Assembly: GCA_963709765.1 (NCBI GenBank)
Contig: CAVPXL010000004.1
Span: 62,001-126,000, forward strand
Direction: 5' to 3'
Source of the DNA: Roseitranquillus sp963709765
Lineage (GTDB): Bacteria; Pseudomonadota; Alphaproteobacteria; Rhodobacterales; Rhodobacteraceae
DNA: 64,000 bases
Shown: positions 27,358-37,451 of the stretch, one piece after another
How the letters are laid out: the number at the start of each line of letters is the position of its first letter
How positions within the stretch are numbered: position 1 is the first letter of the stretch
Notes under the pieces: model-generated
Databases searched by the model: none
The model's input: only the letters and a program-made list of their open reading frames with translations
What the model was told of the DNA's origin: nothing
Program-made: the position numbers and the translations under genes

Positions 27358-28690
27358 ACTTGTCACCGTCGGCGGACATGAGGAGTGGTACGGCGAGGTC
27401 CCCCGGTCGATCCGTCGCCACGTCGTCTTCGGCATCACGCTCATGGCGGTGGCGTTCGGCGGCTTCGGTGCCTGGGCCTTCCGCGCGCCGCTCGCCGCCG
27501 CCGTCATCGCGCAGGGCTCGTTCGTGGCGACCGGCCAGAACAAGATCGTCCAGCATCTGGAAGGCGGCATCATCCGGGACATCCTCGTGGCCGAAGGCGA
27601 TCGTGTCGAGAAGGGTCAGGTGATGATCCGGCTCGACGAGACGGCCTCGCTGGCCAACGAACGCGAGCTGCTCCTGCGCCAGCACCGGCTGGAGGCGACC
27701 GAGGCGCGGCTTCTGGCCGAATATGCCGAGGACGAGGTTCTGAAGTTCCCGCAACAGCTCGAAACCTTGCGCGACGACAACGATATCGAGGCGCTGCTGG
27801 CCGGTCAGACCCTTGCCTTCAATGTCTCGCGCCGGGCGCTGGAACAGGATCTGACCCTGCTGTCGCGCAACTCCGACGCTCTCGCAGTCCGCAAGGTGGG
27901 ATACGAGACGCAGCTCGCCTCCCACCGCCAGCAGCTCGCCCTGCTCGAGGAGGAGCACGAAGCCAAGGAGGCCCTCTTCGCCAAGGGCCTGACCCGCCGC
28001 CCCGAGGTCATCGCCGTGGAACGGGTGGTGATCGAGGCCGAGGGCCAGATCGGCCGCCTCGAGGCCGAAATCGCCGAGATCGTTCAGATCCAGCGCAAGT
28101 ATGACGTGCAGATCGAGAAGGCACGCAGCGAATACCGGCAAGCCGCCCTCGACGAATTGCAGGTGGTGCAGGCCGAACTTGAAAGCATCCGTGAAAAGGC
28201 CCGCAAGGCGCGCAACGTTCTGGAGCGTTCCGAAGTACTCGCCCCGGTCGCGGGCACCGTCGTGCGCCTGCATTACCATACGTCTGGCGGAGTGATCGAA
28301 ACCGGCAAGGCGATCCTGGAGATCCTGCCCTCCGACGCGCCGCTGATCATCGAGGCAATGGTCTCGCGCACCGAGATCGACAGCGTCAGCACCGGCCAGC
28401 ACGCGACCGTCCGGCTGACCTCGCTCAACCAGCGCACAACGCCGATCCTTGAGGGCGAAGTCTTCTATCTGTCGGCCGATTCCATCGCCGACCAGCAGGA
28501 CGGCTACCTGCAGGAGGTCTACCTGGCGCGCGTTTCGCTGAGCGCCGATCAGCTTGGCCGGGTGCCGGGGTTCGCGCCGATGCCGGGCATGCCGGCCGAG
28601 ATCATGATCCGCACCGAGGAACGCACCTTCGCGCAATACCTGGCGAAACCGATCGTCGACAGCATGTCGCGGGCCTTCCGTGAGCAGTGA
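27350..28690 (+). CDS. type I secretion membrane fusion protein (HlyD family)
   Basis: Periplasmic adaptor joining the ABC exporter to an outer-membrane TolC-like channel. The 446-residue chain has one N-terminal span (VVFGITLMAVAFGGFGAWAF, about 24-43). The biotinyl-lipoyl half-motif QHLEGGIIRDILVAEGDRVEKGQV follows, then a long coiled coil (about 105-290) and the second half APVAGTVVRLHYHTSGGVIE, with a beta-barrel C-terminus. The start overlaps the end of the exporter gene by 8 bases. No TolC gene is in the window, so the outer channel must come from elsewhere, which is common. Confidence 0.93.
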   Translation: MRELVTVGGHEEWYGEVPRSIRRHVVFGITLMAVAFGGFGAWAFRAPLAAAVIAQGSFVATGQNKIVQHLEGGIIRDILVAEGDRVEKGQVMIRLDETASLANERELLLRQHRLEATEARLLAEYAEDEVLKFPQQLETLRDDNDIEALLAGQTLAFNVSRRALEQDLTLLSRNSDALAVRKVGYETQLASHRQQLALLEEEHEAKEALFAKGLTRRPEVIAVERVVIEAEGQIGRLEAEIAEIVQIQRKYDVQIEKARSEYRQAALDELQVVQAELESIREKARKARNVLERSEVLAPVAGTVVRLHYHTSGGVIETGKAILEILPSDAPLIIEAMVSRTEIDSVSTGQHATVRLTSLNQRTTPILEGEVFYLSADSIADQQDGYLQEVYLARVSLSADQLGRVPGFAPMPGMPAEIMIRTEERTFAQYLAKPIVDSMSRAFREQ

Positions 28691-30770
28691 CTCCGAAGCG
28701 GTCGCCCGTGCCGCGGGCGCGGCGCCGGGCGCGGTCCGGCCGCCCTTCTCGCTCGCGCCCGATGCCGATTTCATCTTCTGGACGGAAAGCCACCGGCAGG
28801 CGGCGCACACCTTGCGCGCGGGGCTGGCGCGTCGCGCGCCGATCCTGTTGCTCGGCGGCGAGACGGGGCTCGGCAAGACCACGCTCGCCCAGCACCTCTT
28901 CGGCGCGGCGCAGCCTGGTTATTCCATCGGCCACCTCTCCTATTTCGGCGGCGACCGGGACGATCTCTGCGCCTGGGTCCTGCTGGCATTCGACCAGGCG
29001 ATCGTGCAGGGTCCGGCCCCCCGCCGGCTGGCCGCGCTGCAGGCGTTTATCATGGACGAATATCGGGCGGGCCGGCATTGCCTGCTGGTCATCGACGAGG
29101 CCCAGAGTGCCACCGACGAGGTGCTGGACGGGCTCCGGCAACTGACCAACCTCGACACCGGGTCCTGCACGCCGTTGCAGATCCTGCTCATCGCTCAACC
29201 GTCCCTTGCGGCGCGCCTCCGGACGCCCGAGAACGCCGCCTTGCGCACCCGGATCGGCGCCAGCGCGCAGCTCCGGCCGATGACCGCGAGCGAAACCATC
29301 GCCTATGTCCGCCATCGCCTGCAGACCGCCGGGCGGTCTGCAGATCTGTTCACGACAGCCGCCATGAACCGGATCCACGACGCGGCGAAGGGCGTTCCGC
29401 GAACGACAAACCTGCTGTGCGACCTCTGTCTCGGCGGGCTGGACGGCGGCGACGATCTGGTCGGATCGGCCCTGGCACGCGACATCGTGGCGGCCGCAAC
29501 CCGCGACGGCATGATCGGCGCAGAGCCCGCCTCCGGCCCTCAGACGGAGCCCCGACCGGTCATCCTGAAACCGGAGGCAGGTCCGACGCGCGCACAACAA
29601 TCTCCATCCGCGCCGCAACGCCCGACCACGGTCGCCAACTCTCCGGTCCCGCCGCGCATAGTCACTGAGCCACGACCGGTCGACCCGAAACCCGGAGCGC
29701 AGCGGGCGGACACCGGCCCAGAAACCGCGGCCTCGACGACTGATCCGCTTCCCCGGAGGGACGGAGACGACATCCGCCAGCTTGCTTTCAACGCGATGGC
29801 GTCCCTGCCCGAATACATTCCCGAGCCGGGCAGCGACCAGGAGTCGAAACACCCGTCAGCGTCGTCGAAACGCGCGGCCACGAAGAAGACATCGCGAGCG
29901 GTCACCTCCGACCCGGCGAGCCTGGACGCCGAAACGATGGCGGATTCCAGCCCGCTGCTGGAGATCGCGCCTGCGCCGGGCGCCGCCTATGTCGCTCTGT
30001 CGCTGCGGCGGGTCGTCGGTCTGATCGCGGCTTCGCTGCTTCTCTTCGCAATCCTCACGGCCGGCACCATCGCGCTTGTCCGGCTGGCCATGTCGGGCTT
30101 GCCGCCTGCGCCGACCGCGCCGGCAGCTTCGACGCAGCCCGTGATCACGCCCGCGATTCCGGTCAGACCCGTCTCGTCCCCGGTTCTGCCCGACCTTGCC
30201 GTGCCCCGTCTGACCACACCCGCCCTGCCGACCGTGGCGACGGCGGCGATCACGGCGGACGAGCTCTATTGGCTCGCGCTCGACCTCGCGGCGGTGGACC
30301 CGAAAACCGCAGCCGTCGCCCTGGCACGCGCTGCGAGCCGCGGGCACGGTCGCGCGGCCTACTATCTCGGTCAGCTTTACGAGACGGGTGACGGAGTTCC
30401 GGTCAACCTCGCCCTGGCCCGCGCCTGGTACGCGCTGTCAGACGAGGCGGGCGCACGGCGGGCACTGGGAGACCTCGGTGCCGCGGCGCCAGCGACGGCC
30501 TCGGCGGCCCCCCGGCTCCGCGCGGCCGCCGCCACCGCAGACGGCATGCTCGAACTGGTCTGGACAGCCGCGTCGGGCGGTGGCCCTCTGGCCTTCAGCG
30601 TGGAGCTTTTCGCGGCTGACGGAAGGCTCCTTGCCGCGGAGCGGGTCGAGGTCTCGGCGCTACGCCTCGCGGCTCCGCAGCAGGAGTTCTACTGGCAGGT
30701 CAGTGTCGGCGAAGGGGCGGATCTCGCGACATCCGACCTGCAACGCGTTCCGGCCCCTTCGGCCCGGTGA
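28680..30770 (+). CDS. ExeA/GspA-like AAA ATPase with transmembrane span and Sel1-like periplasmic part
   Basis: A 696-residue fusion. Residues 25-280 are an ExeA-type AAA ATPase: Walker A GGETGLGKTT (59-68), Walker B LLVIDEAQ (135-142) and a sensor-like RTRIGASAQLRPM. A Pro-rich linker follows, then one membrane span (LIAASLLLFAILTAGTIALV, about 446-465), a second Pro/Ala linker and a Sel1-type repeat (AYYLGQLYETGDGVPVNLALA, about 560-580) plus a beta-rich end. The ATPase would face the cytoplasm and the Sel1 part the periplasm. It starts at GTG 28680, overlapping the HlyD gene by 11 bases, so it belongs to the secretion operon. ExeA helps assemble secretin through peptidoglycan; a similar service for this exporter is a guess. 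Confidence 0.85.
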   Translation: MSSDSEAVARAAGAAPGAVRPPFSLAPDADFIFWTESHRQAAHTLRAGLARRAPILLLGGETGLGKTTLAQHLFGAAQPGYSIGHLSYFGGDRDDLCAWVLLAFDQAIVQGPAPRRLAALQAFIMDEYRAGRHCLLVIDEAQSATDEVLDGLRQLTNLDTGSCTPLQILLIAQPSLAARLRTPENAALRTRIGASAQLRPMTASETIAYVRHRLQTAGRSADLFTTAAMNRIHDAAKGVPRTTNLLCDLCLGGLDGGDDLVGSALARDIVAAATRDGMIGAEPASGPQTEPRPVILKPEAGPTRAQQSPSAPQRPTTVANSPVPPRIVTEPRPVDPKPGAQRADTGPETAASTTDPLPRRDGDDIRQLAFNAMASLPEYIPEPGSDQESKHPSASSKRAATKKTSRAVTSDPASLDAETMADSSPLLEIAPAPGAAYVALSLRRVVGLIAASLLLFAILTAGTIALVRLAMSGLPPAPTAPAASTQPVITPAIPVRPVSSPVLPDLAVPRLTTPALPTVATAAITADELYWLALDLAAVDPKTAAVALARAASRGHGRAAYYLGQLYETGDGVPVNLALARAWYALSDEAGARRALGDLGAAAPATASAAPRLRAAAATADGMLELVWTAASGGGPLAFSVELFAADGRLLAAERVEVSALRLAAPQQEFYWQVSVGEGADLATSDLQRVPAPSAR

Positions 30771-30862
30771 GCGATCGAGGCGAGATCGCGGGCCATCAAG
30801 ACGGACCATCGTCATGGGACAAGTCGAGACCGGGATGGCGGATGGGCAACTGTCCGAGATTG

Positions 30863-30939
<77 letters not shown>

Positions 30940-31015
30940 CGACGGCGCTTGGACTAGAGCATCGCTCGTGCCGCGGCAAGAGCCAAGGCCGGGAGGCAAC
31001 GCGCTTTCTTGGAGG

Positions 31016-32236
<1,221 letters not shown>

Positions 32237-32240
32237 GGAA

Positions 32241-32816
32241 CTACCCCTGAAGCGAGACGCCGGCCAGCGTCAGCAGGAACATCGCGACCATCGCGATCCC
32301 CAGCGACACCAGAAGCCAGAGCAGGAACGACTTCAACAATGAGCCGTAGCCCTGCAGAACGTCGATGAAGTTGATGTTGATCCACAGCGCCAGCAGCGCT
32401 GCGGCGATCACGAAAAATCCGGCCAGCGGCGGCGCGACGATCCACAGGACGATCTGCACCACCTGACCGACGAGCAGCACGAACTGCAGGAAGATCATCA
32501 GGATCGCCGCGCCGCGCAGCGTCCCCTGGCCTCCGGACAGCCGTCCGCCCCAGTGGATGCCCCCGATGTAGGCGCTGAGAAAACCGCCGATCATGAGCGC
32601 CAGACCGGTCAGCGGCATGTGCGCGCCCTCCGGCATCGCCGGGTCGATCATCGCGCCGAGCGACGCCAGAAGGACCGACAGCACGACGACGAGCGCGAGC
32701 GCCGGCGCAACCGCCTCGCGCGGGATGCTCAGCGACAGCAGCAGCTGCGCCGCATCGCGCGGATTCCGCACGGACAGCAGGACGAGCGGCAAGAGAGTGG
32801 ACAATGACAGCGTCAC
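32241..32816 (-). CDS. YIP1-like membrane protein
   Basis: Membrane protein of 191 residues with about five spans (AVAPALALVVVLSVLLASLG, ILMIFLQFVLLVGQVVQIVLWIV, GFFVIAAALLALWININFI, SFLLWLLVSLGIAMVAMFLL). The GTG at 32816 overlaps the stop of the preceding membrane gene by four bases (GTGA) and leads directly to the first helix, so it is preferred over the longer frame. It shares fold and general look with its neighbour and fits the YIP1 superfamily. Its role inside a suf operon is unknown; the tight overlaps show co-translation rather than chance placement. Confidence 0.8.
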   Translation of the reverse strand: MTLSLSTLLPLVLLSVRNPRDAAQLLLSLSIPREAVAPALALVVVLSVLLASLGAMIDPAMPEGAHMPLTGLALMIGGFLSAYIGGIHWGGRLSGGQGTLRGAAILMIFLQFVLLVGQVVQIVLWIVAPPLAGFFVIAAALLALWININFIDVLQGYGSLLKSFLLWLLVSLGIAMVAMFLLTLAGVSLQG

Positions 32817-33307
32817 GCACGCGCCCCCTCGCCGCGGCCGACCTCGATCAGGCCCATGATCCAGAACCACAGGAAACCCGCAAGCGCCAGTCCGCCCACG
32901 ATGGTCATTCCGGGCCCGGGACCGACCAGACCGGCCATCAATCCGTACAGCAGCCAGAGCGGAGCCGCCGACAGCAACGCCCAGAACAGCGCCAGCCGCG
33001 CTCCGTAGCCGTCACCCGGCCTGCCGGCGATCCGCATGGCGCCGCTGCAGAGCCAAGCCAACAGGTAGAGGACCAGCGGCATCACAAACACCCAGGCAAA
33101 AAGCGCACCGCCCACCAGCACCTCCATCTCGGCTCCCGTTTCGATCGCCTCCCGCGAAAGACGGGGCCACTGACCGACGAAGATCAGAAGACATGCAGCG
33201 AGCGCATAGCCAAGCAGCCGCCCTTCGCTGCGCGGCTGCGTGATCAGCCGGCGCAACGTCGCGCGCGGGGCGCGGTAGGTTCTCAGGATGTCGTCGGTGA
33301 CGCTCAT
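32813..33307 (-). CDS. YIP1-family membrane protein
   Basis: A 164-residue membrane protein with about five spans and a cytoplasmic N-terminus (MSVTDDILRTYRAPRATLRRLI). GPGPGMTIVGGLALAGFLWFW near the end, with an acidic cytoplasmic tail, resembles YIP1 domain proteins. The ATG at 33307 was chosen because the longer frame runs into SufD. It follows sufD by four bases and overlaps the next YIP1-like gene by four. Such pairs recur in suf operons of Rhodobacterales as far as I recall, yet no function in Fe-S assembly is known to me. Confidence 0.82.
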   Translation of the reverse strand: MSVTDDILRTYRAPRATLRRLITQPRSEGRLLGYALAACLLIFVGQWPRLSREAIETGAEMEVLVGGALFAWVFVMPLVLYLLAWLCSGAMRIAGRPGDGYGARLALFWALLSAAPLWLLYGLMAGLVGPGPGMTIVGGLALAGFLWFWIMGLIEVGRGEGARA

Positions 33308-33311
33308 CCCG

Positions 33312-34588
33312 TCAACGTCTGCGCGACAGCCAGCCCTGCAGCTGCGCAAGGATCTCGGCCGAGATCGTCTCGTCCTCGATCTCGTCGATCGCTTCGGCCA
33401 GGAAGGCCAGCGTCAACAGATCCTCGGCCTCGGGCCGCTGCACCCCGCGCGAGCGCAGATAGAACAGCGCCTCGGCGTCGATCGCCCCGCTGGTCGAGCC
33501 GTGCGAGCACACCACGTCGTCGGCGTAGATCTCGAGTTCGGGCTTGGCCAGGAACTGGCTGTCCCCGTCGAGCAGCAGAGACTGGCTGATCTGGTAGCCA
33601 TCGGTCTTCTGCGCGCCCGGCTTGACCAGGATCTTGCCCTGGAAGACGCCGGTCGCGCCGTTGCGCAGCACCTTCTTGAAGACCTGCCGGCTTTCGCACC
33701 GCTCGGCGTCGTGGGTCACGAACACCGTGTCGTCGTGGAGAAAGTCGCCGTCGCCGACGCAGGCCCCGGCCACATGGGCCACCGCATCGTCGCCGGTGAA
33801 CTCGATCACGCACTCGTTCCGGGTCAGGGCTCCGTTCACGGTGACGGTGAACGACTTGAACACGCTCTCCGCGCCCAGCCGCGCGAAGATGTGCGTTGCG
33901 GCCCGCCGCTCGTGGTCGCGGCCCTGCGCGCGCACATGGTGGAACGCACCGCCGTCGGCCACGTCCACTTCCATCACGGAGTTCAGGCGCGCCGCCGCCG
34001 GTCCGGTCTCCAGCACCGTCAGGTCGGCGCCGCTCTCGACGCGGATCACATGGTGCAGGACGGCGTCGGACGTCTCGTCGCGGCGCAGATGGCGGATCGC
34101 CACCGGCCGTGCCACCTTGCCCGTCGCGCGGATCAGGACTCCGTCGGTGGCGCTGGCGGTGTTGAGCGCGGCGAGCGGCCGCTGCACCGGCGCCTGCCCC
34201 CGCGCCTCCAGCGTGCCATAGAGATCGCGCGCCCAGTGCAGGTCGCCACTGTCGGCCAGACGCGTGATCTCCACGCCTGTCTCGCTCAGGTCCGTCGACG
34301 CCGCGGCATCGAACACGCCATCGACAAAGACGAGCATCACCCGGTCGATGGCGTCAAAGACCATCGGTCCGTCGTAGGACAGCGTCTTCGCCGGCTTCGG
34401 CTCCGGCGAAATCAGGCCGTCGGGCCGGGTGAAACGCCAGTACTCGTCCCGTCGCTGCGGCAGCCCCGTCGCACGCAAACGCTCCAGCGCGTCGATGCGC
34501 GCGGCCTTCGACCATGCCGGGCCCTCGGGCGCGTCGACAGTGGCCAGCCGCGCCTCGAGCGCATCCGTATCGACCTTGCGCAGCGCCA

Positions 34589-34589
<1 letters not shown>
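33312..34589 (-). CDS. sufD: Fe-S cluster assembly protein SufD
   Basis: Partner of SufB in the SufBC2D scaffold that builds Fe-S clusters in the cytosol. The 425-residue protein has a helical N-terminus (EYWRFTRPDG) and a right-handed beta-helix core. The C-terminal helix includes ADDVVCSHGSTSGAIDAEALFYLRSRG, with the conserved His (SHG) thought to help hold the cluster. The ATG at 34589 overlaps the sufC stop by one base (TGATG). It stands after sufC in the operon, the usual order BCD. Confidence 0.95.
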
Positions 34590-35344
<755 letters not shown>

Positions 35345-35351
35345 TACTTCC

Positions 35352-35672
35352 TCAATCCAGCTTGACGGCCGTGCCGCTGGCCGAAACCATCAGCATGCCG
35401 TTTTCCTTGCCCAGGACCTCGTAGTCGAGGTCGACGCCGATGACCGCGTCGCCGCCCTGGCGCGCCGCTTCGGCTTCCATTTCCTTGAGCGCCGTCTCGC
35501 GCGCCTCGCGCAACGACGCCTCGTAGGCGCCCGACCGGCCGCCGACGATGTCCCTGATCCCCGCGAAAAGGTCGCGGAATATGTTCGCGCCGAGGATCGC
35601 CTCACCGGTGACGATGCCGCGATACTCGACGATCCGCCGCCCCTCGACGCTGGGTGTGGTGGTGACGATCAT
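35352..35672 (-). CDS. YbjQ/UPF0145 family heavy-metal-binding domain protein
   Basis: A 106-residue protein starting MIVTTTPSVEGRRIVEYRGIVTGEAILGANIFRD, the normal start of the YbjQ/UPF0145 family, and ending DLDYEVLGKENGMLMVSASGTAV. Family structures form pentamers, and the domain has been described as metal-binding, though no cysteine is present here. GGGGAG lies before the ATG. The start overlaps the stop of the small gene upstream (ATGA). Placement between sufB and sufC suggests a link with iron or cluster handling, which is inference. Confidence 0.85.
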   Translation of the reverse strand: MIVTTTPSVEGRRIVEYRGIVTGEAILGANIFRDLFAGIRDIVGGRSGAYEASLREARETALKEMEAEAARQGGDAVIGVDLDYEVLGKENGMLMVSASGTAVKLD

Positions 35673-35914
35673 CGGACTGTCTCCCCATACACTTTCATCC
35701 CGCCGAACCCTTTCCCGGTCGGGCCAGCGCCGCATTCATAGTCACCCCTGAGCATATCGGGATCCCCGTTCATGACCGCAGCGGCGCTGACTGTCGCGCG
35801 ACAATCAACAATGCTTCCCACGTCGGGAAACTCTTGATGGATAGTCAGATCATCACGGTCTGGGTGGGAGAACGCATCGATTTGGACCCAGAGACCAGGC
35901 AACGCACAGAGCAT
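35669..35914 (-). CDS. small hypothetical protein in the suf operon
   Basis: An 81-residue open frame with no family I recognise (MLCALPGLWVQIDAFSHPD...). Its ATG lies one base after the sufB stop, and its own stop overlaps the YbjQ start by four bases, so it is tightly packed like a real gene. Three cysteines (positions 3, 38 and 61) are notable in this setting. Against it: composition is less GC-biased than its neighbours, and no ribosome site is visible apart from coupling to sufB. Confidence 0.5.
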   Translation of the reverse strand: MLCALPGLWVQIDAFSHPDRDDLTIHQEFPDVGSIVDCRATVSAAAVMNGDPDMLRGDYECGAGPTGKGFGGMKVYGETVR

Positions 35915-35915
35915 C

Positions 35916-37436
35916 CTAGCCCACGCTCCCCTCGAGACTGATCGCCACGAGCTGCTGGGCCTCCATCGCGAATTCCATCGGCAGCGCCTGCAGCACCTCC
36001 TTGCAGAAACCGTTGACCACCAGCGCCACGGCCTCCTCCTCGTCCATCCCGCGCGAGCGGCAGTAGAAGAGCTGGTCGTCGTCCACCTTGGACGTGGTCG
36101 CCTCGTGTTCCACCCGGCTCGAGTTGTTCTTGACCTCGATATAGGGAACCGTGTGCGCGCCGCACTCGCCGCCGATCAGAAGACTGTCGCACTGGGTATA
36201 GTTGCGGCTTTCCTTGGCCTTGGGATGCATCGACACCAGACCGCGATAGGTGTTCTGCGCGTGGCCCGCGCTGATCCCCTTCGACACGATCCGGCTCTTC
36301 GTGCGCTTGCCCAGATGGACCATCTTGGTGCCGGTATCGGCCTGCTGATGGTTGTTCGTGATCGCGATGGAATAGAACTCGCCCTGGCTGTCGTCGCCAC
36401 GCAGGATGCACGACGGGTATTTCCACGTCACGGCCGAGCCCGTCTCGACCTGCGTCCACATCACCTTGGACCGGTCGCCCCGGCAATCGGCGCGCTTGGT
36501 CACGAAGTTGTAGATCCCGCCCTTGCCGTTCTCGTCGCCGGGATACCAGTTCTGCACGGTCGAATACTTGATCTCGGCGTCTTCCAGCGCCACCAGCTCG
36601 ACCACCGCGGCGTGAAGCTGCGCGACATCGCGCTGCGGCGCCGTGCACCCCTCGAGGTAACTGACGTAGGAGCCCTTGTCGGCGATGATCAGCGTCCGTT
36701 CGAACTGGCCGGTATTCTCGGCGTTGATCCGGAAATACGTGCTCAGTTCCATCGGGCAACGCACCCCCGGCGGCACATAGACGAACGACCCGTCCGTGAA
36801 GACGGCGGAATTGAGCGTCGCAAAGAAGTTGTCGCTCTGCGGCACGACCGAACCCAGATACTTGCGCACCAGTTCCGGATGCTCGCGGATCGCATCGGAG
36901 ATCGAACAGAAGATCACGCCGGCCCTGGCGAGTTCCTTCTGGAACGTCGTGCCAACACTCACGCTGTCGAACACCGCGTCGACCGCGACCCTGCGGCCCT
37001 CCGCCGGCGCCTCCTCGGCGCCCTCGACACCGGCCAGGATCATCTGCTCCTTCAGCGGGATGCCCAGCTTGGCGTAGGTCTCAAGCAGTTTCGGATCGAC
37101 GTCGTCGAGCGATTTCGGCTTTTCCGCCATGCTCTTGGGCTTGGCGTAGTAATATTGCTCCTGATAGTCGATCGGCGGATGCTTGATCATGGCCCAGTCG
37201 GGCTCGTCCATCTTTTCCCAGCGCTCGAAAGCCTGCAGACGCCATTCGGTCATCCACTCCGGCTCGCCGTTCTTGTCGCTGATCAGGCGGACGATGTCGG
37301 GGTTCACGCCCTTGGGCGCGTATTCCATCTCGATGTCGGTTTCCCAGCCGTACTTGTACTTGCCGGCCATCGCCTGCACGGTCTCGACCGTCTCGCGGTC
37401 GACGCCTTCGCGGATGTCCTTGTCCAGTACTGTCAT
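35916..37436 (-). CDS. sufB: Fe-S cluster assembly protein SufB
   Basis: Main scaffold subunit of SufBCD, 506 residues. Family blocks include FFATLNSAVFTDGSFVYVPPGV, the DKGSYVSYLEGCTAPQRD stretch with the conserved Cys, and the C-terminal TTSKVDDDQLFYCRSRGMDEEEA. It takes persulfide from a desulfurase/sulfur carrier and assembles 4Fe-4S clusters with SufC and SufD. It lies 15 bases after the IscS-like desulfurase and one base before the small unknown ORF, inside the operon that starts at iscR. Confidence 0.96.
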   Translation of the reverse strand: MTVLDKDIREGVDRETVETVQAMAGKYKYGWETDIEMEYAPKGVNPDIVRLISDKNGEPEWMTEWRLQAFERWEKMDEPDWAMIKHPPIDYQEQYYYAKPKSMAEKPKSLDDVDPKLLETYAKLGIPLKEQMILAGVEGAEEAPAEGRRVAVDAVFDSVSVGTTFQKELARAGVIFCSISDAIREHPELVRKYLGSVVPQSDNFFATLNSAVFTDGSFVYVPPGVRCPMELSTYFRINAENTGQFERTLIIADKGSYVSYLEGCTAPQRDVAQLHAAVVELVALEDAEIKYSTVQNWYPGDENGKGGIYNFVTKRADCRGDRSKVMWTQVETGSAVTWKYPSCILRGDDSQGEFYSIAITNNHQQADTGTKMVHLGKRTKSRIVSKGISAGHAQNTYRGLVSMHPKAKESRNYTQCDSLLIGGECGAHTVPYIEVKNNSSRVEHEATTSKVDDDQLFYCRSRGMDEEEAVALVVNGFCKEVLQALPMEFAMEAQQLVAISLEGSVG

Positions 37437-37451
37437 CGTCGTCCTCTCCTC

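Noticed and set aside
25279..27582. 767-codon minus-strand frame opposite the ABC exporter
   Set aside because: The product is His/Arg/Asp-rich with no family features, while the plus frame has a full ABC exporter.
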